Source of the DNA: Thermoleophilia bacterium
GTDB taxonomy: Bacteria > Actinomycetota > Thermoleophilia > RBG-16-64-13
Reading direction: 5' to 3'
Assembly (NCBI GenBank): GCA_027493445.1
Contig: JAOSKU010000001.1
Coordinates: 620,001-684,000 of the forward strand
DNA length: 64,000 nucleotides
This document shows positions 1 to 7,664 of the stretch, in pieces. The first letter of the stretch is position 1. The number at the start of each line of letters is the position of its first letter. The notes below the pieces were generated by a model. The model saw only the letters and a program-made list of their open reading frames with translations. It had not been told where the DNA came from and made no database searches. The translations under genes and the position numbers were made by a program.

Positions 1-188
1 AGTCCGGTCTGGGGGACCTTCGCGTGGCCCGCCTGCTTCAGGACAAGAGGCTCTTGCTGGCCGCCCGGAGCGCAGCCTCCCATCTGCTGCAGCTGGATCC
101 GGAGCTGAGGGAGCCCCTCCACAACCTGCTCGGTCAGGCTGTGGAGGAGCGCTTCGGCGAGGTGGTCCACTGGCTCGACAAGGCGTGA
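1..188 (+). CDS. recG: ATP-dependent DNA helicase RecG, C-terminal end (partial)
   Basis: The gene enters from the left edge and its last 61 residues are visible, in the frame beginning at base 3, up to the TGA at 186-188. The peptide starts SGLGDLRVARLLQDKRLL and ends in HWLDKA, which resembles the extreme C-terminus of RecG, where a GxxDLRxA(D/R)L motif is followed by a helical tail. RecG is a superfamily-2 helicase that remodels stalled forks and branched DNA. Placement directly before rsmD and coaD is a common actinobacterial and firmicute order. The helicase motifs lie outside the window, so the call rests on the tail and on context. Confidence 0.75.
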   Translation, partial: SGLGDLRVARLLQDKRLLLAARSAASHLLQLDPELREPLHNLLGQAVEERFGEVVHWLDKA

Positions 189-778
189 GCGACATGGCGG
201 GCGCGAAGCAGAAGCCGCCCGGCAGGATACGCATTGTCGGCGGCTCTCGGCGGGGACACCGGCTCAAAGTGCCCCGGGAGGGGAGCGTGCGGCCCACCAG
301 CGAGCGGGTACGCGAGGCGCTCTTCGATATCTTGGGCCCTGTGGACGGTCTGACGGTCCTCGACCTCTTCGCCGGCAGCGGTGCTCTTGGCCTGGAGGCC
401 CTTTCCCGGGGTGCGGCCCACTGCACTTTCGTGGAGGCCGACAACGGGGTCGCCCGAACCCTGGGCGAGAACATCGATACGCTTGGTCTGAGCGATCGCA
501 GCGAGGTCCTGGTCATGCCGTACGCTCGGGCCCTGGCCCGTCTGGGTTTTCGCGGAGAGGCCTATCATTTGCTCTTTGTAGACCCTCCCTATACAATGCT
601 CCCTGAAGTAGAACTGGCGCTGAGACCGGCTCTCCCCGCGTTGCTTCGCCCCGGCGGGGTGATCGTCATCGAAGGACCTCCGACTCTCGAGCTCGACGCG
701 GGGTTGGAGGTCGTTTTCCGGAGGCGCTACGGCAGCACCGTTGTGACAATAGTCAAGGAGGGAGCGGGACGCCGGTGA
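185..778 (+). CDS. rsmD: 16S rRNA (guanine(966)-N2)-methyltransferase RsmD
   Basis: A 197-residue class I SAM-dependent methyltransferase that modifies G966 of 16S rRNA in assembled 30S particles. The SAM-binding loop FAGSGALGLE lies at residues 62-71, and the (D/N)PP(Y/F) catalytic motif appears as VDPPY at 132-136. The N-terminal segment IVGGSRRGHRLKVP and the RPTSERVREALFDIL segment are RsmD hallmarks. The GTG start at 185 overlaps the recG stop (GTGA), indicating translational coupling. The stop overlaps the coaD start in the same way. Length is normal for the family. Confidence 0.95.
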   Translation: MSDMAGAKQKPPGRIRIVGGSRRGHRLKVPREGSVRPTSERVREALFDILGPVDGLTVLDLFAGSGALGLEALSRGAAHCTFVEADNGVARTLGENIDTLGLSDRSEVLVMPYARALARLGFRGEAYHLLFVDPPYTMLPEVELALRPALPALLRPGGVIVIEGPPTLELDAGLEVVFRRRYGSTVVTIVKEGAGRR

Positions 779-1266
779 GGACCGCGCTTTGCCCAGGTAC
801 ATACGACCCGGTCACCGTGGGTCACCTCGATATCATCACCCGCTGCGCGAAGAAGTTCGAGAACGTCGTGGTCGCCGTCGTCAACGACGCCTTTCGCAAG
901 CAGCCGCTCTTCTCCATCGAGGAGAGGGTCTTCTTCCTGGAGGAGTCTACCCGGGAAATACCGAACATATCGGTGACCGTGCTGGACGGCCTCGTCGTGG
1001 AGCTTGCCCGGGCGGTTGGCGCCGACGCCCTGGTCAAGGGCCTGCGGGCGGTCACCGACTTCGAATACGAGTTCCAGATGGCTCAGCTCAACAAGAAGCT
1101 CGATCCCGAGCTTGAGACCGTCTACCTCATGGCTTCGCCCTCGTACAGCTTCCTGAGTTCCAGTGGCGTGAAGGAGATCGCGCGGTTCGGGGGTTGCGTC
1201 GATGACCTCGTGCCTGAGATCGTGGCGAAGCGGCTCACCGAGATCTACCAGTCCGTGGAGGCCTAG
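775..1266 (+). CDS. coaD: Pantetheine-phosphate adenylyltransferase (PPAT)
   Basis: A 163-residue enzyme of coenzyme A synthesis, converting 4'-phosphopantetheine and ATP to dephospho-CoA. The nucleotidyltransferase signature is PGTYDPVTVGHLD at the N-terminus, with the TxGH motif at residues 14-17, and the second ATP-binding loop is SSSGVKEIA near residues 126-134. Start is a GTG at 775 overlapping the rsmD stop by 4 nt. The rsmD-coaD pair followed by a coiled-coil gene and a DUF177 gene matches the mycobacterial order. Length is typical. Confidence 0.97.
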   Translation: MRTALCPGTYDPVTVGHLDIITRCAKKFENVVVAVVNDAFRKQPLFSIEERVFFLEESTREIPNISVTVLDGLVVELARAVGADALVKGLRAVTDFEYEFQMAQLNKKLDPELETVYLMASPSYSFLSSSGVKEIARFGGCVDDLVPEIVAKRLTEIYQSVEA

Positions 1267-1269
1267 CAG

Positions 1270-1728
1270 ATGGACGTACTCGTTCTCATCGACAAACTGG
1301 ACGATCTCGTCCACAGCGCGAGCACGTTTCCCATGACCGACAAGGTCATGATCGATCGCGACCAGATCTACGATCTGCTCGATCAGATGCGGGCCACCAT
1401 CCCCGAGGAGATCAAACAGGCCCGATGGATCGTCAAGGAGCGGCAGGAGATGCTCGCCGAGGCCAAGGAGGAGGCCGAGCGCCTGCTGGCCGAGGCTCGG
1501 GAGGAGTCGGCTCGGCTGGCCAGCGAGCAGGAGATAGTCAAGCGGGCCGAGCGACAGGCTGAGGAGATTGTCCGTGACGCCGAGGCCCGTGACCGTGAGA
1601 TCCGCTTCGGGGCGGAGGACTACGCCGACGAGGTGCTCAGCACCCTGGAGAACAGCCTGGACAAGTTCTTGGCCGCGGTGCAACGCGGGCGGGAGCGCCT
1701 GCAGGGTCGGGAGCGCCGCGAAGCCTGA
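1270..1728 (+). CDS. sepIVA: SepIVA-like DivIVA-domain coiled-coil protein
   Basis: A 152-residue protein. The N-terminus MDVLVLIDKLDDLVHSAS is followed by a P(M/L)TDKVMIDRDQIYDLLDQMR segment. From residue 45 it is a continuous charged heptad coiled coil rich in E, A and R (AEEAERLLAEAREES type). It starts 3 nt after coaD and lies just before the DUF177 gene. This is the position of mycobacterial SepIVA (Rv2927c), a DivIVA-domain protein that affects septum placement and cell-wall synthesis at the poles and cytoplasmic membrane. Database tools often label such proteins as ATP synthase subunit B/E-like because of the coiled coil. The SepIVA assignment is from synteny plus architecture, not from a search. 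Confidence 0.65.
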   Translation: MDVLVLIDKLDDLVHSASTFPMTDKVMIDRDQIYDLLDQMRATIPEEIKQARWIVKERQEMLAEAKEEAERLLAEAREESARLASEQEIVKRAERQAEEIVRDAEARDREIRFGAEDYADEVLSTLENSLDKFLAAVQRGRERLQGRERREA

Positions 1729-1801
1729 CGCTGGCGGCCGTCACGGCCCTGTTCCCCGGCTTCCGCATCGAGCCCGACTTTCATCGGAGTGACTGATAAT
1801 C

Positions 1802-2335
1802 ATGCAGCCCGGCGACGCAACCATTGCGCTCCGCGAGCTTTCCCTCCGCGGTGGGGAGACCACCATTCTCACCGTCGACGTCGAGGTGGCCCCACTTCTC
1901 TTGGGAGGCCATCGGTACGACGTAGCCGTCGAGGAAGGACAGGCCGAGGTGCAGGTCAGGCGGGTCGCCGGCGGATATATGGTGAAGCTACGCCTGCGGG
2001 CCACGGTCTACGGTCCCTGCTACCGGTGTCTGCGTGAGGTCGTGCTGCCGGTGGAGGCGGAGCAGGAGGAGTTCGTTCCTCAGGAGCCGCAGTCATGGGA
2101 CGACGAAGTTTCGCCGTTTGTCCAGGACCTGGTCGTCGACGCGGCCGGTTTGGCCCGGGAGGCTGTCGTCCTCGGCCTGCCGGACAAGATACTGTGCTCC
2201 GAGGATTGCCCGGGTATCTGCCCGCGGTGCGGCACGGATCTCTCCGTTGCCGGCTGCTCCTGCCCTCCCGAGGAACTCGATCCCCGTTGGGCCAAGCTGC
2301 AAGAGCTGGTGGAGCGTCCCCCTGGTGAAGACTGA
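1802..2335 (+). CDS. YceD/DUF177 family protein (23S rRNA accumulation)
   Basis: A 177-residue DUF177 protein. The central part GYMVKLRLRATVYGPCYRCL is typical, with a CYRC pair, and the C-terminal block CSEDCPGICPRCGTDL supplies further cysteines, as in the zinc-binding actinobacterial and cyanobacterial forms. In plants and E. coli the family is needed for 23S rRNA accumulation, and the gene is almost always linked to rpmF, as here (rpmF is 174 nt downstream). ATG at 1802 follows TGACTGATAATC, without a strong ribosome binding site; other starts fit the family less well. Confidence 0.85.
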   Translation: MQPGDATIALRELSLRGGETTILTVDVEVAPLLLGGHRYDVAVEEGQAEVQVRRVAGGYMVKLRLRATVYGPCYRCLREVVLPVEAEQEEFVPQEPQSWDDEVSPFVQDLVVDAAGLAREAVVLGLPDKILCSEDCPGICPRCGTDLSVAGCSCPPEELDPRWAKLQELVERPPGED

Positions 2336-2442
2336 TCCCCTGAGGTGCCCACGCCGCTTCCGCGCCGCCTCGCGCAGCGCAGCCGCCGCAGCCGAGACCT
2401 CGCCTGAAACAAGCTCCAAGCGGCGCGGGATCAGCCGTATCC

Positions 2443-2471
2443 TTGAAAAGGCCCGCGGTTTGCGGTACAAC
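2443..2471 (+). promoter_or_regulatory. Sigma-70-type promoter for rpmF
   Basis: The -35 hexamer TTGAAA (2443-2448) and -10 hexamer TACAAC (2466-2471) are separated by exactly 17 nt. A start site near 2478 would give a leader of about 32 nt containing the rpmF Shine-Dalgarno sequence. Confidence 0.55.
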
Positions 2472-2509
2472 ATGTCGGCTTCACTCATTGGTTGAAGAAA
2501 GGGGCCTCT

Positions 2510-2689
2510 GTGGCCGTACCCAAGAAGAAGACGTCCAAGCAGCGCAGGGACACTCGGCGGGCGACCCATCGCATCGACGGCCCCACCGTGTCCGAATGCC
2601 CGCAGTGTCACGCCCCCAGACTGCCACACCGAGTGTGCCCGCATTGCGGCAGCTACCGGGGACGGCAGGCGGTGGAGATCGCCGAATAG
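2510..2689 (+). CDS. rpmF: 50S ribosomal protein bL32
   Basis: A 59-residue protein beginning (M)AVPKKKTSKQRRDTRRATH, the standard L32 N-terminus. Two CxxC pairs (CPQCHAP and CPHCGSYRG) form the zinc ribbon of the C+ type. The GTG at 2510 is chosen because MAVPKKK is the conserved start and the Shine-Dalgarno sequence AGAAAGGGG sits 5-7 nt upstream. An in-frame TTG at 2492 would add six residues that the family lacks. L32 is part of the large ribosomal subunit near the peptidyl transferase centre. Zinc-dependent C+ forms often have a C- paralogue elsewhere; none is seen here. Confidence 0.95.
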   Translation: MAVPKKKTSKQRRDTRRATHRIDGPTVSECPQCHAPRLPHRVCPHCGSYRGRQAVEIAE

Positions 2690-2799
2690 GGTACGGGGGC
2701 GGCGCCTGACGACCGCCATTCCGAGTACTCTCCTCGTGCCCGCGCCAGCGGGCATGTGTCCTTCCGGACAGAGGAGGCGTTTCTCCCGCACTTCGTTCA

Positions 2800-2901
2800 C
2801 CCACAGCGAGCCGGTCGGCGCGGCCGCCGTGGGGACCGAGGACACCGCCTCGGACCGCCCAGTGCGGCCGCGGCGGCCGGGGCTTCGTTTCGAGACGAGC
2901 C
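2800..2901 (-). repeat. Dispersed palindromic repeat, partial copy 1
   Basis: This intergenic stretch shares the core ACCGAGGACACCGCxTCG followed by CCGCCCAGTGCGGCCGCGGCGGCC and ends in GAGACGAGC, a decayed form of the terminal repeat GAAACGAGCTC found in the better copies at 29609-29770, 44289-44450 and 55895-56057. The strand given is relative to the copy at 55895, taken as plus. The left half is missing or unrecognisable. The rest of the 2690-2969 gap contains nothing I can identify. Confidence 0.65.
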
Positions 2902-2969
2902 CTAAAGGACCCTCCCCGCTTCGCCGATACCGGGGTAGGCGGATACACAGTGACGCCTCGGAGGGCGGC

Positions 2970-3257
2970 ATGGGCGAGTCGACGACCTTTCAATGCGGCG
3001 AGTGCGGGTACGAATCCAGACAGATCCGCTGGGGCGTGAGCGTCCTCGATCCCCGCAAGCGGTTCATACCGGCCCGCTGCCTGCAGTGCAGGTCCTATGT
3101 CGAGGTGGACCTGACCGGCGCCGACATCCTGGTCGACGAGTTCACCTGTCCGTTCTGCGGCTCGGAGGTCTTTTTCGTGGAGAGGGCCGATTCGTACGGT
3201 TGCCCCAAGTGTGGAACCCCCCATGTCAGAATGCGTCAGGGGCCGACATACTGGTAG
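2970..3257 (+). CDS. Small zinc-ribbon protein of unknown function
   Basis: A 95-residue protein. ATG at 2970 is preceded by GGAGGG at 2960-2965. Upstream in-frame codons run through the repeat copy at 2800-2901 and are not coding. Eight cysteines occur as four pairs: CGECG near the N-terminus, CLQC in the middle, CPFCG, and CPKCG near the end. This spacing suggests two zinc knuckles or rubredoxin-like ribbons. The last residues are HVRMRQGPTYW. No family is recognised. Small zinc ribbons commonly bind nucleic acid or protein, but nothing more specific can be argued. The neighbours (rpmF, an EF-G-like GTPase) hint at a translation context. Confidence 0.7.
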   Translation: MGESTTFQCGECGYESRQIRWGVSVLDPRKRFIPARCLQCRSYVEVDLTGADILVDEFTCPFCGSEVFFVERADSYGCPKCGTPHVRMRQGPTYW

Positions 3258-3326
3258 CCTGCTCGGAACACGTCCTTCGTATCGGGCTCTCCGGGCGGAA
3301 GGACTTTCCATTGAGGGAGGAGAGGC

Positions 3327-3572
3327 ATGCAGATCATCGTCCAGGAAGGCCGGGCCATGTTGAGTCTCGTGTCGCCCATGCAGGCGCACGACGATGCGCT
3401 TCGCACGACCACGATTCACGAGATGACCGACGACGTGCGTGTCTTCTACCAGGACTACGCTCTCGTGCGGGTGGAGGCGAAGAACGGCGACATCGAACTG
3501 AACGGTTCTGCCATAGCCGGCATCTTCTGGATCGAGAAGGGCCGCCGCTATCAGCTCAAGACGGGGGAGTGA
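3327..3572 (+). CDS. Hypothetical protein, 81 residues
   Basis: ATG at 3327 follows a strong ribosome binding site (GGGAGGAGAGG, 3315-3325). The product has no transmembrane segment or cysteine. The first third is MQIIVQEGRAMLSLVSPM, and the second half alternates hydrophobic and charged residues (VRVFYQDYALVRVEAKNGDI), suggesting a small beta-rich fold. It is not a family I recognise. Composition and GC match the neighbours, so it is probably a native gene and could be cotranscribed with the zinc-ribbon gene 69 nt upstream. Confidence 0.6.
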   Translation: MQIIVQEGRAMLSLVSPMQAHDDALRTTTIHEMTDDVRVFYQDYALVRVEAKNGDIELNGSAIAGIFWIEKGRRYQLKTGE

Positions 3573-3649
3573 CCCGGATCTCGACGGGCGGCCCCTTTGC
3601 GGCTGCGGGGCCACCGGGCCGCGGTCTTATCTTCCCAGCCGGCGTCGGG

Positions 3650-3655
3650 TAGAAT
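3650..3655 (+). promoter_or_regulatory. Possible -10 element upstream of the EF-G-like gene
   Basis: TAGAAT, in the context GTCGGGTAGAATACTAG, resembles a -10 hexamer. The matching -35 (TTATCT, 17 nt upstream) is poor. The 303-nt gap 3573-3875 otherwise holds a possible 50-codon leader frame (3724-3876). Confidence 0.3.
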
Positions 3656-3723
3656 ACTAGCCCTGTCGGTTGGGCTAACGCGACGACCGTCGCCCGGAAC
3701 CGAGAAACGAGGTGATCAGGCCT

Positions 3724-3876
3724 ATGGGCCGTCACAGCGTCGGGAATGAGTCTCATGAGAGTGCGCCTGCGAGGACGCTGCCTCCGGTTGGAGCGGCGTC
3801 CTTTGTTATGGTCCCGGGGGACCACAGCCCACTTCCGGAAGAGAAGGCAAACCTGAACAGGGGTGAGGAGGACTGA
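3724..3876 (+). CDS. Possible 50-codon leader ORF overlapping the EF-G-like start
   Basis: The frame starts at ATG 3724, preceded by GAGGTG at 3709-3714, and ends with TGA at 3874-3876. This TGA shares its A with the ATG of the EF-G-like gene (TGATG). The peptide begins MGRHSVGNESHESAPARTL and ends EKANLNRGEED. It has no recognised domain. The stop/start overlap is the arrangement used for translational coupling, so this may be an upstream coupling peptide. It may equally be a chance open frame in GC-rich DNA. Confidence 0.3.
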   Translation: MGRHSVGNESHESAPARTLPPVGAASFVMVPGDHSPLPEEKANLNRGEED

Positions 3877-5957
3877 TGGCTCTGGTAGATCCGGCCAAGA
3901 TCAGGAACGTGGCGGTGGTGGGGCACCGAGGGGCCGGCAAGACCTCGCTCGTCGAGGCGATCCTGCATACCGCGGGCGCCAAGAACAGGTTGGGCAGTGT
4001 TGCCGAGGGCACCTCGACCATGGACCACGACGAGGACGAGATCAAGCGCCAGATGACTATTTCGTCGGCTCCGGCTCACGTCGACTGGGACAAACGGCGC
4101 ATCAACCTGATCGACACGCCCGGAGAAGCCTCCTTCATCAACGAAGCCATGGGCGGTTTGAGCGTGGTCGAAGGCGCTCTGGTTGTCATCAACGCCGTCA
4201 ACAAGGTCGAGGTCCAGACCGAGCGCGTGTGGAAGCGGGCTGCCGATCTGGGGGTGGCCCGCCTGGTGGCCATCAACATGATGGATCGGGAGCGGGCCAG
4301 CTTCAACGAGGCTCTCGACGCCGCGAGGGAGCGCTTCGAAGGAAGCGTCGTGGCCGTCGCCATTCCCATCGGCACGGAGCAGGCGTTCCGCGGCGTGGTC
4401 GACGTGCTCCAGATGAAGGCCTACACCTACGACGACACATCGGGCAGGGGCAAGGAAGCTCCCATCCCCGACGAGCTGGCCGGCGAGGCCGAAGCGGCCC
4501 ACGAGAAGCTGATCGAAGCGGTGGCCGAGGCCGACGACGAGCTCATCGAGAGATACCTCGAGGGCGAGGAGATTACCCTCGAGCAGGCTCTGCCCGCGCT
4601 GAAGACGGCCGTGGCTCAGGGTTTGGTGTTCCCCGCCCTTCCCGTCTGCGCCACCAAGAACATCGGGGTAGACCGGCTTCTCAGCATGATCGAGTTTGCA
4701 CTGCCTTCCCCCGCTCGCGCGGGCGCGCGCACCGTGCCTACGGCCGACGGCTCGGACCAGGTGAGCCTGGAGCCCGACCCCGAGGCGCCTGTGGCCCTGT
4801 TCGTGTTCAAGACCATCTCCGACCAGTTCTCGGGGCGCATCAACCTGGCCCGCATCTTCTCGGGGACCATCGCCGGGGACACGCAGCTCACGAACGTCCG
4901 CACCGGAGACAAGGAGCGCACGGGGAACATCCTGGCCATGCAGGGAAAGGAGAGCAAGGGACTCGCGGGCGCGGGCGCGGGCGACATCGTGGCTCTGGCC
5001 AAGCTCAAAGACACGGCCACCGGTGACACCCTGGTCGACCCCGCCCGAGCGGTGCGCTTCCCGGCCTACGAGTTCCCGCCGCCGGCCATCTCCTTCGCCA
5101 TCACGCCTAAGGTGAAAGGGGAAGAGGACAAGGCCTCCAGTGCGCTCAAGAGGTTGTCGGAAGAGGATCCGGCCATGCAGTTTCGGATGGACTCCCAGAC
5201 GCACGAGATGATCATCTCGGGCACCAGCCAGGTGCACGTGGAGGTCATCCTCGACAAAATGAAGCGCCGGTTCGGCGTGGAGGTCGACCTGCACCCGCCC
5301 CGGGTGCCCTACCGCGAAACAATTCGCGGATCGGCGAAAGCCCAGGGGCGCCACAAGAAACAAACCGGCGGCCGCGGCCAGTTCGGGGACTGCTGGATAG
5401 AGATGGAGCCGGCGCCCACCGGCAGCGGTTTCGAGTTCGTGGACGCCATCGTTGGGGGGGCCATCCCCCGGGGCTTCATCCCCGCTGTGGAGAAGGGCGT
5501 CGTCGAGGCCATGGAGAAGGGCGTCGTGGCCGGGTACCCGGTGGTCGACGTGAAGGTCAGGCTCTACGACGGTTCCTATCACACGGTTGACTCCTCGGAA
5601 ATGGCCTTCAAGATCGCGGGGAGCCTGGCCTTCCAGAAGGCCATGCAGCAGGCCGGTCCGGTCCTTCTCGAGCCGGTGATGAACGTCGAGGTCATCGCTC
5701 CCGAAGAGAGCATGGGCGACATCATGGGTGACCTGTCCAGCCGCCGCGGCCGGCCGCAAGGCAGCGAGAGCCTGGGTGAGATGCATGTGATCCGGGCTCA
5801 GGTCCCGCTGGCTGAGACGCTCTCGTACGCCCCGCAGCTACGATCGATGACCGGTGGTCGGGGATCGTATACCATGGAGTTCGACCACTACGAAGAGGTG
5901 CCCGCGCACCTGACCGATAAGATCATCGAGGAAGCAGCTGAGCGCAAGGAAGACTAG
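3876..5957 (+). CDS. EF-G-like translational GTPase (EF-G2 type)
   Basis: A 693-residue protein with the full EF-G layout: GTPase domain (1-280), beta-barrel domain II (300-390), and domains III-V to the end, including the RGQFGDCW and RRGRPQG segments. The P-loop is GHRGAGKT at 16-23 rather than the canonical GHxDxGKT, G3 is DTPGE, and the guanine-specificity motif reads NMMD where NKxD is expected. The switch I region is also divergent. These features match the EF-G-like paralogues of actinobacteria and other bacteria rather than the essential FusA in the str operon. Function of such paralogues is uncertain: auxiliary translocation, ribosome rescue and tetracycline-resistance-like roles have been suggested for relatives. 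Confidence 0.85.
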   Translation: MALVDPAKIRNVAVVGHRGAGKTSLVEAILHTAGAKNRLGSVAEGTSTMDHDEDEIKRQMTISSAPAHVDWDKRRINLIDTPGEASFINEAMGGLSVVEGALVVINAVNKVEVQTERVWKRAADLGVARLVAINMMDRERASFNEALDAARERFEGSVVAVAIPIGTEQAFRGVVDVLQMKAYTYDDTSGRGKEAPIPDELAGEAEAAHEKLIEAVAEADDELIERYLEGEEITLEQALPALKTAVAQGLVFPALPVCATKNIGVDRLLSMIEFALPSPARAGARTVPTADGSDQVSLEPDPEAPVALFVFKTISDQFSGRINLARIFSGTIAGDTQLTNVRTGDKERTGNILAMQGKESKGLAGAGAGDIVALAKLKDTATGDTLVDPARAVRFPAYEFPPPAISFAITPKVKGEEDKASSALKRLSEEDPAMQFRMDSQTHEMIISGTSQVHVEVILDKMKRRFGVEVDLHPPRVPYRETIRGSAKAQGRHKKQTGGRGQFGDCWIEMEPAPTGSGFEFVDAIVGGAIPRGFIPAVEKGVVEAMEKGVVAGYPVVDVKVRLYDGSYHTVDSSEMAFKIAGSLAFQKAMQQAGPVLLEPVMNVEVIAPEESMGDIMGDLSSRRGRPQGSESLGEMHVIRAQVPLAETLSYAPQLRSMTGGRGSYTMEFDHYEEVPAHLTDKIIEEAAERKED

Positions 5958-5964
5958 CCTGATA

Positions 5965-6456
5965 GTGGCCGCACTGGCCGGCCTGGGGCTGGCCGGCGGT
6001 GCGGCTGCGGGGGCGCTGGTCGCCCACCGGCGCGGGGGCGGCCGCGGTTCGAGCGCGCAAGGATCCCGGCCCACGAATTCCGCGGTGAGCCCCGGGGGGT
6101 GGGAGCCGGCGATGCAGCCTGCCTCCGGCGAGGCATTTCGCCACTACCGAGCCGGCCTCGAGTTGCTCGAGTCGGGCAACCCTGCCCAAGCCGCTGTGCG
6201 GTTGGAGAAGGCCCGTCATCGGGAGCCGGCCAAGGGCAGCATCCGCGAGGCCTTGGGCCGGGCTTACTACATGCTGGGGCGCTGGCCGGAGGCGGAATGG
6301 GAGTTCCGACACCTTCTGGAGATCGCCCCCACGAACGATTATGGTCATTACTGCCTGTCTCGCGTGCTCAAGAAGCTCGGACGGCACGACGAGGCCGTTG
6401 CCCATTTGAAGCTGGCCCGGGCCATGCGGCCCGGGCTCCTACCATACGGATTGTAA
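5965..6456 (+). CDS. TPR-repeat protein with N-terminal membrane anchor
   Basis: A 163-residue product from GTG 5965, with AAGGAAGA 11 nt upstream inside the end of the preceding gene. Residues 1-20 are small and hydrophobic (AALAGLGLAGGAAAGALVA) followed by HRRGGGRG, a signal-anchor pattern. Residues 55-160 hold about three tetratricopeptide repeats (AFRHYRAGLELLESGNPAQA; ALGRAYYMLGRWPEAEWEF; HYCLSRVLKKLGRHDEAVAHL). TPRs mediate protein-protein contact. A shorter product from ATG 6112, lacking the anchor, is possible. The gene is 7 nt from the EF-G-like gene and is probably cotranscribed with it. Confidence 0.75.
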   Translation: MAALAGLGLAGGAAAGALVAHRRGGGRGSSAQGSRPTNSAVSPGGWEPAMQPASGEAFRHYRAGLELLESGNPAQAAVRLEKARHREPAKGSIREALGRAYYMLGRWPEAEWEFRHLLEIAPTNDYGHYCLSRVLKKLGRHDEAVAHLKLARAMRPGLLPYGL

Positions 6457-6556
6457 GCCCGGCCGATCCCGGAACGCACTGGCCGGCGCCATGGCTCCTT
6501 GGTCGCACCTAGAGCCCGGACTCTCGCACCTTCCCCCCTGCCGGAGTGAAGGATAC

Positions 6557-6577
6557 TTGCAACGATTGTTGTATTAT
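6557..6577 (+). promoter_or_regulatory. -10 element and dyad at the rpiR-type gene (probable leaderless start)
   Basis: The -10 hexamer TATTAT (6572-6577) ends 7 nt before the ATG at 6585, so transcription would begin at or next to the start codon. The inverted repeat TTGCAAC-GATT-GTTGTA (6557-6573) overlaps the -10 and is a plausible autoregulatory operator. Confidence 0.45.
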
Positions 6578-6584
6578 GTAGGAG

Positions 6585-7481
6585 ATGCAATCGCAGTCCG
6601 GAGATAGGGGTGCTGTAGACGAGCCCAAGCCGAGGCGGGTCACGGATCTGCTTCGCGAAGGATTCGACTCGTTTTCCCGCTCGCAGAAGGCGATCGCGCG
6701 GTACATCATCGATCACCTCGAAGAGACCGGCTACCTGAGCGCCGAGGAGCTCGCGCGCAAGGGCAACACCTCGAGCTCGACGGTGGTGCGGTTCGCGCAG
6801 TCCCTCGGCTTCAGCGGATACCCCGACATGCAGAAAGCCGCCCGCGACGAGTATCGTCTGGGACGAGGCACGGCTCGGCCCGTGGTCCACGACGATCAGC
6901 TGCTGTTCGTCGTGGCCGAGGATGTGCTCACCCGGGCCCTGCGCACGGACGGGCTGAGTCTTGATGAGACCCTGGCCAAGAACACCCTGGCCCGCTTCAA
7001 CCAGGCCGTCGATCTCCTGGCGGGAGCTGCGACGCTGCTGGTGGTGGGCATGCACGAAGCGGCCTCGATCGTCCAACACACCACCTACCTTTTCGAGCTT
7101 CTGGGAACGCCCACCTTCGCTGTCACCGACAGCTCCGAGGCGAATGTGGCCCGGCTGACCCGCCTGGGGGCAAACGACGTCCTGCTGGCAATCGGTTTTC
7201 GCCGGGCTCACCCCATGACCATCTCTTTCACAGCCCGAGCGGCCCAGGCCGGGGCTGCCACGGTGGTCATCACCGACAACTCCCTCTCGGAGCTGGCCGG
7301 ACGGGGGGAGATCACCCTGTACGCGGACATCGACTCCACCTTCTTCGCCCACTCGCTGGTGGGCCCCCTCAGCCTGGTGAGCGCGCTAGCCTCGGCCGTG
7401 TACGCCCGCGAACCCGACACCTACGATGCCCGCATCAAGGCGGTTCGCGAACAGGTGGACGAGTCGGGCTGGCTGAAGTGA
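6585..7481 (+). CDS. MurR/RpiR family transcriptional regulator
   Basis: A 298-residue protein. Residues 18-95 form the HTH_6 domain (FDSFSRSQKAIARYIIDHLE; AEELARKGNTSSSTVVRFAQ), whose second part is the classic RpiR recognition helix. Residues 125-260 form a SIS sugar-isomerase domain (LLVVGMHEAASIVQHTTYLF; LLAIGFRRAHPMTISFTARA), which senses phosphosugars. Regulators of this family control sugar, amino sugar or nucleoside use. No sugar gene lies beside it, so the effector cannot be inferred. The gene stands alone with its own promoter and an inverted repeat over the -10. Confidence 0.9.
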   Translation: MQSQSGDRGAVDEPKPRRVTDLLREGFDSFSRSQKAIARYIIDHLEETGYLSAEELARKGNTSSSTVVRFAQSLGFSGYPDMQKAARDEYRLGRGTARPVVHDDQLLFVVAEDVLTRALRTDGLSLDETLAKNTLARFNQAVDLLAGAATLLVVGMHEAASIVQHTTYLFELLGTPTFAVTDSSEANVARLTRLGANDVLLAIGFRRAHPMTISFTARAAQAGAATVVITDNSLSELAGRGEITLYADIDSTFFAHSLVGPLSLVSALASAVYAREPDTYDARIKAVREQVDESGWLK

Positions 7482-7523
7482 GGCGGCCGGGCACTCCAGT
7501 CGAATCTGGCGCCGTCACCCGCG

Positions 7524-7552
7524 TTGAAGGGGTGTGAGGGGTCGGCTAAACT
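7524..7552 (+). promoter_or_regulatory. Sigma-70-type promoter for yebC-ruvCAB
   Basis: TTGAAG (7524-7529) and TAAACT (7547-7552) are 17 nt apart. Predicted transcription begins near 7559, giving a leader of about 105 nt before yebC. Confidence 0.55.
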
Positions 7553-7664
7553 ACGGATGACGGCGCCACGGGGCGGCGCTGTGGCCGTGCGACCTCACAG
7601 ATGAACCGGGGCGGAGCCTCGCGACCGATCCGGGGCACGCGAGCAGAGACGAGGAGCGAGGAGC

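Noticed and set aside
2736-2969. N-terminal extension of the zinc-ribbon protein back through the repeat.
   Set aside because: A good ribosome binding site is at 2960-2965 before ATG 2970, and the upstream part is repeat-derived.
3753-5786. A 677-codon frame antisense to the EF-G-like gene.
   Set aside because: Same shadow pattern; the plus strand has complete GTPase motifs.
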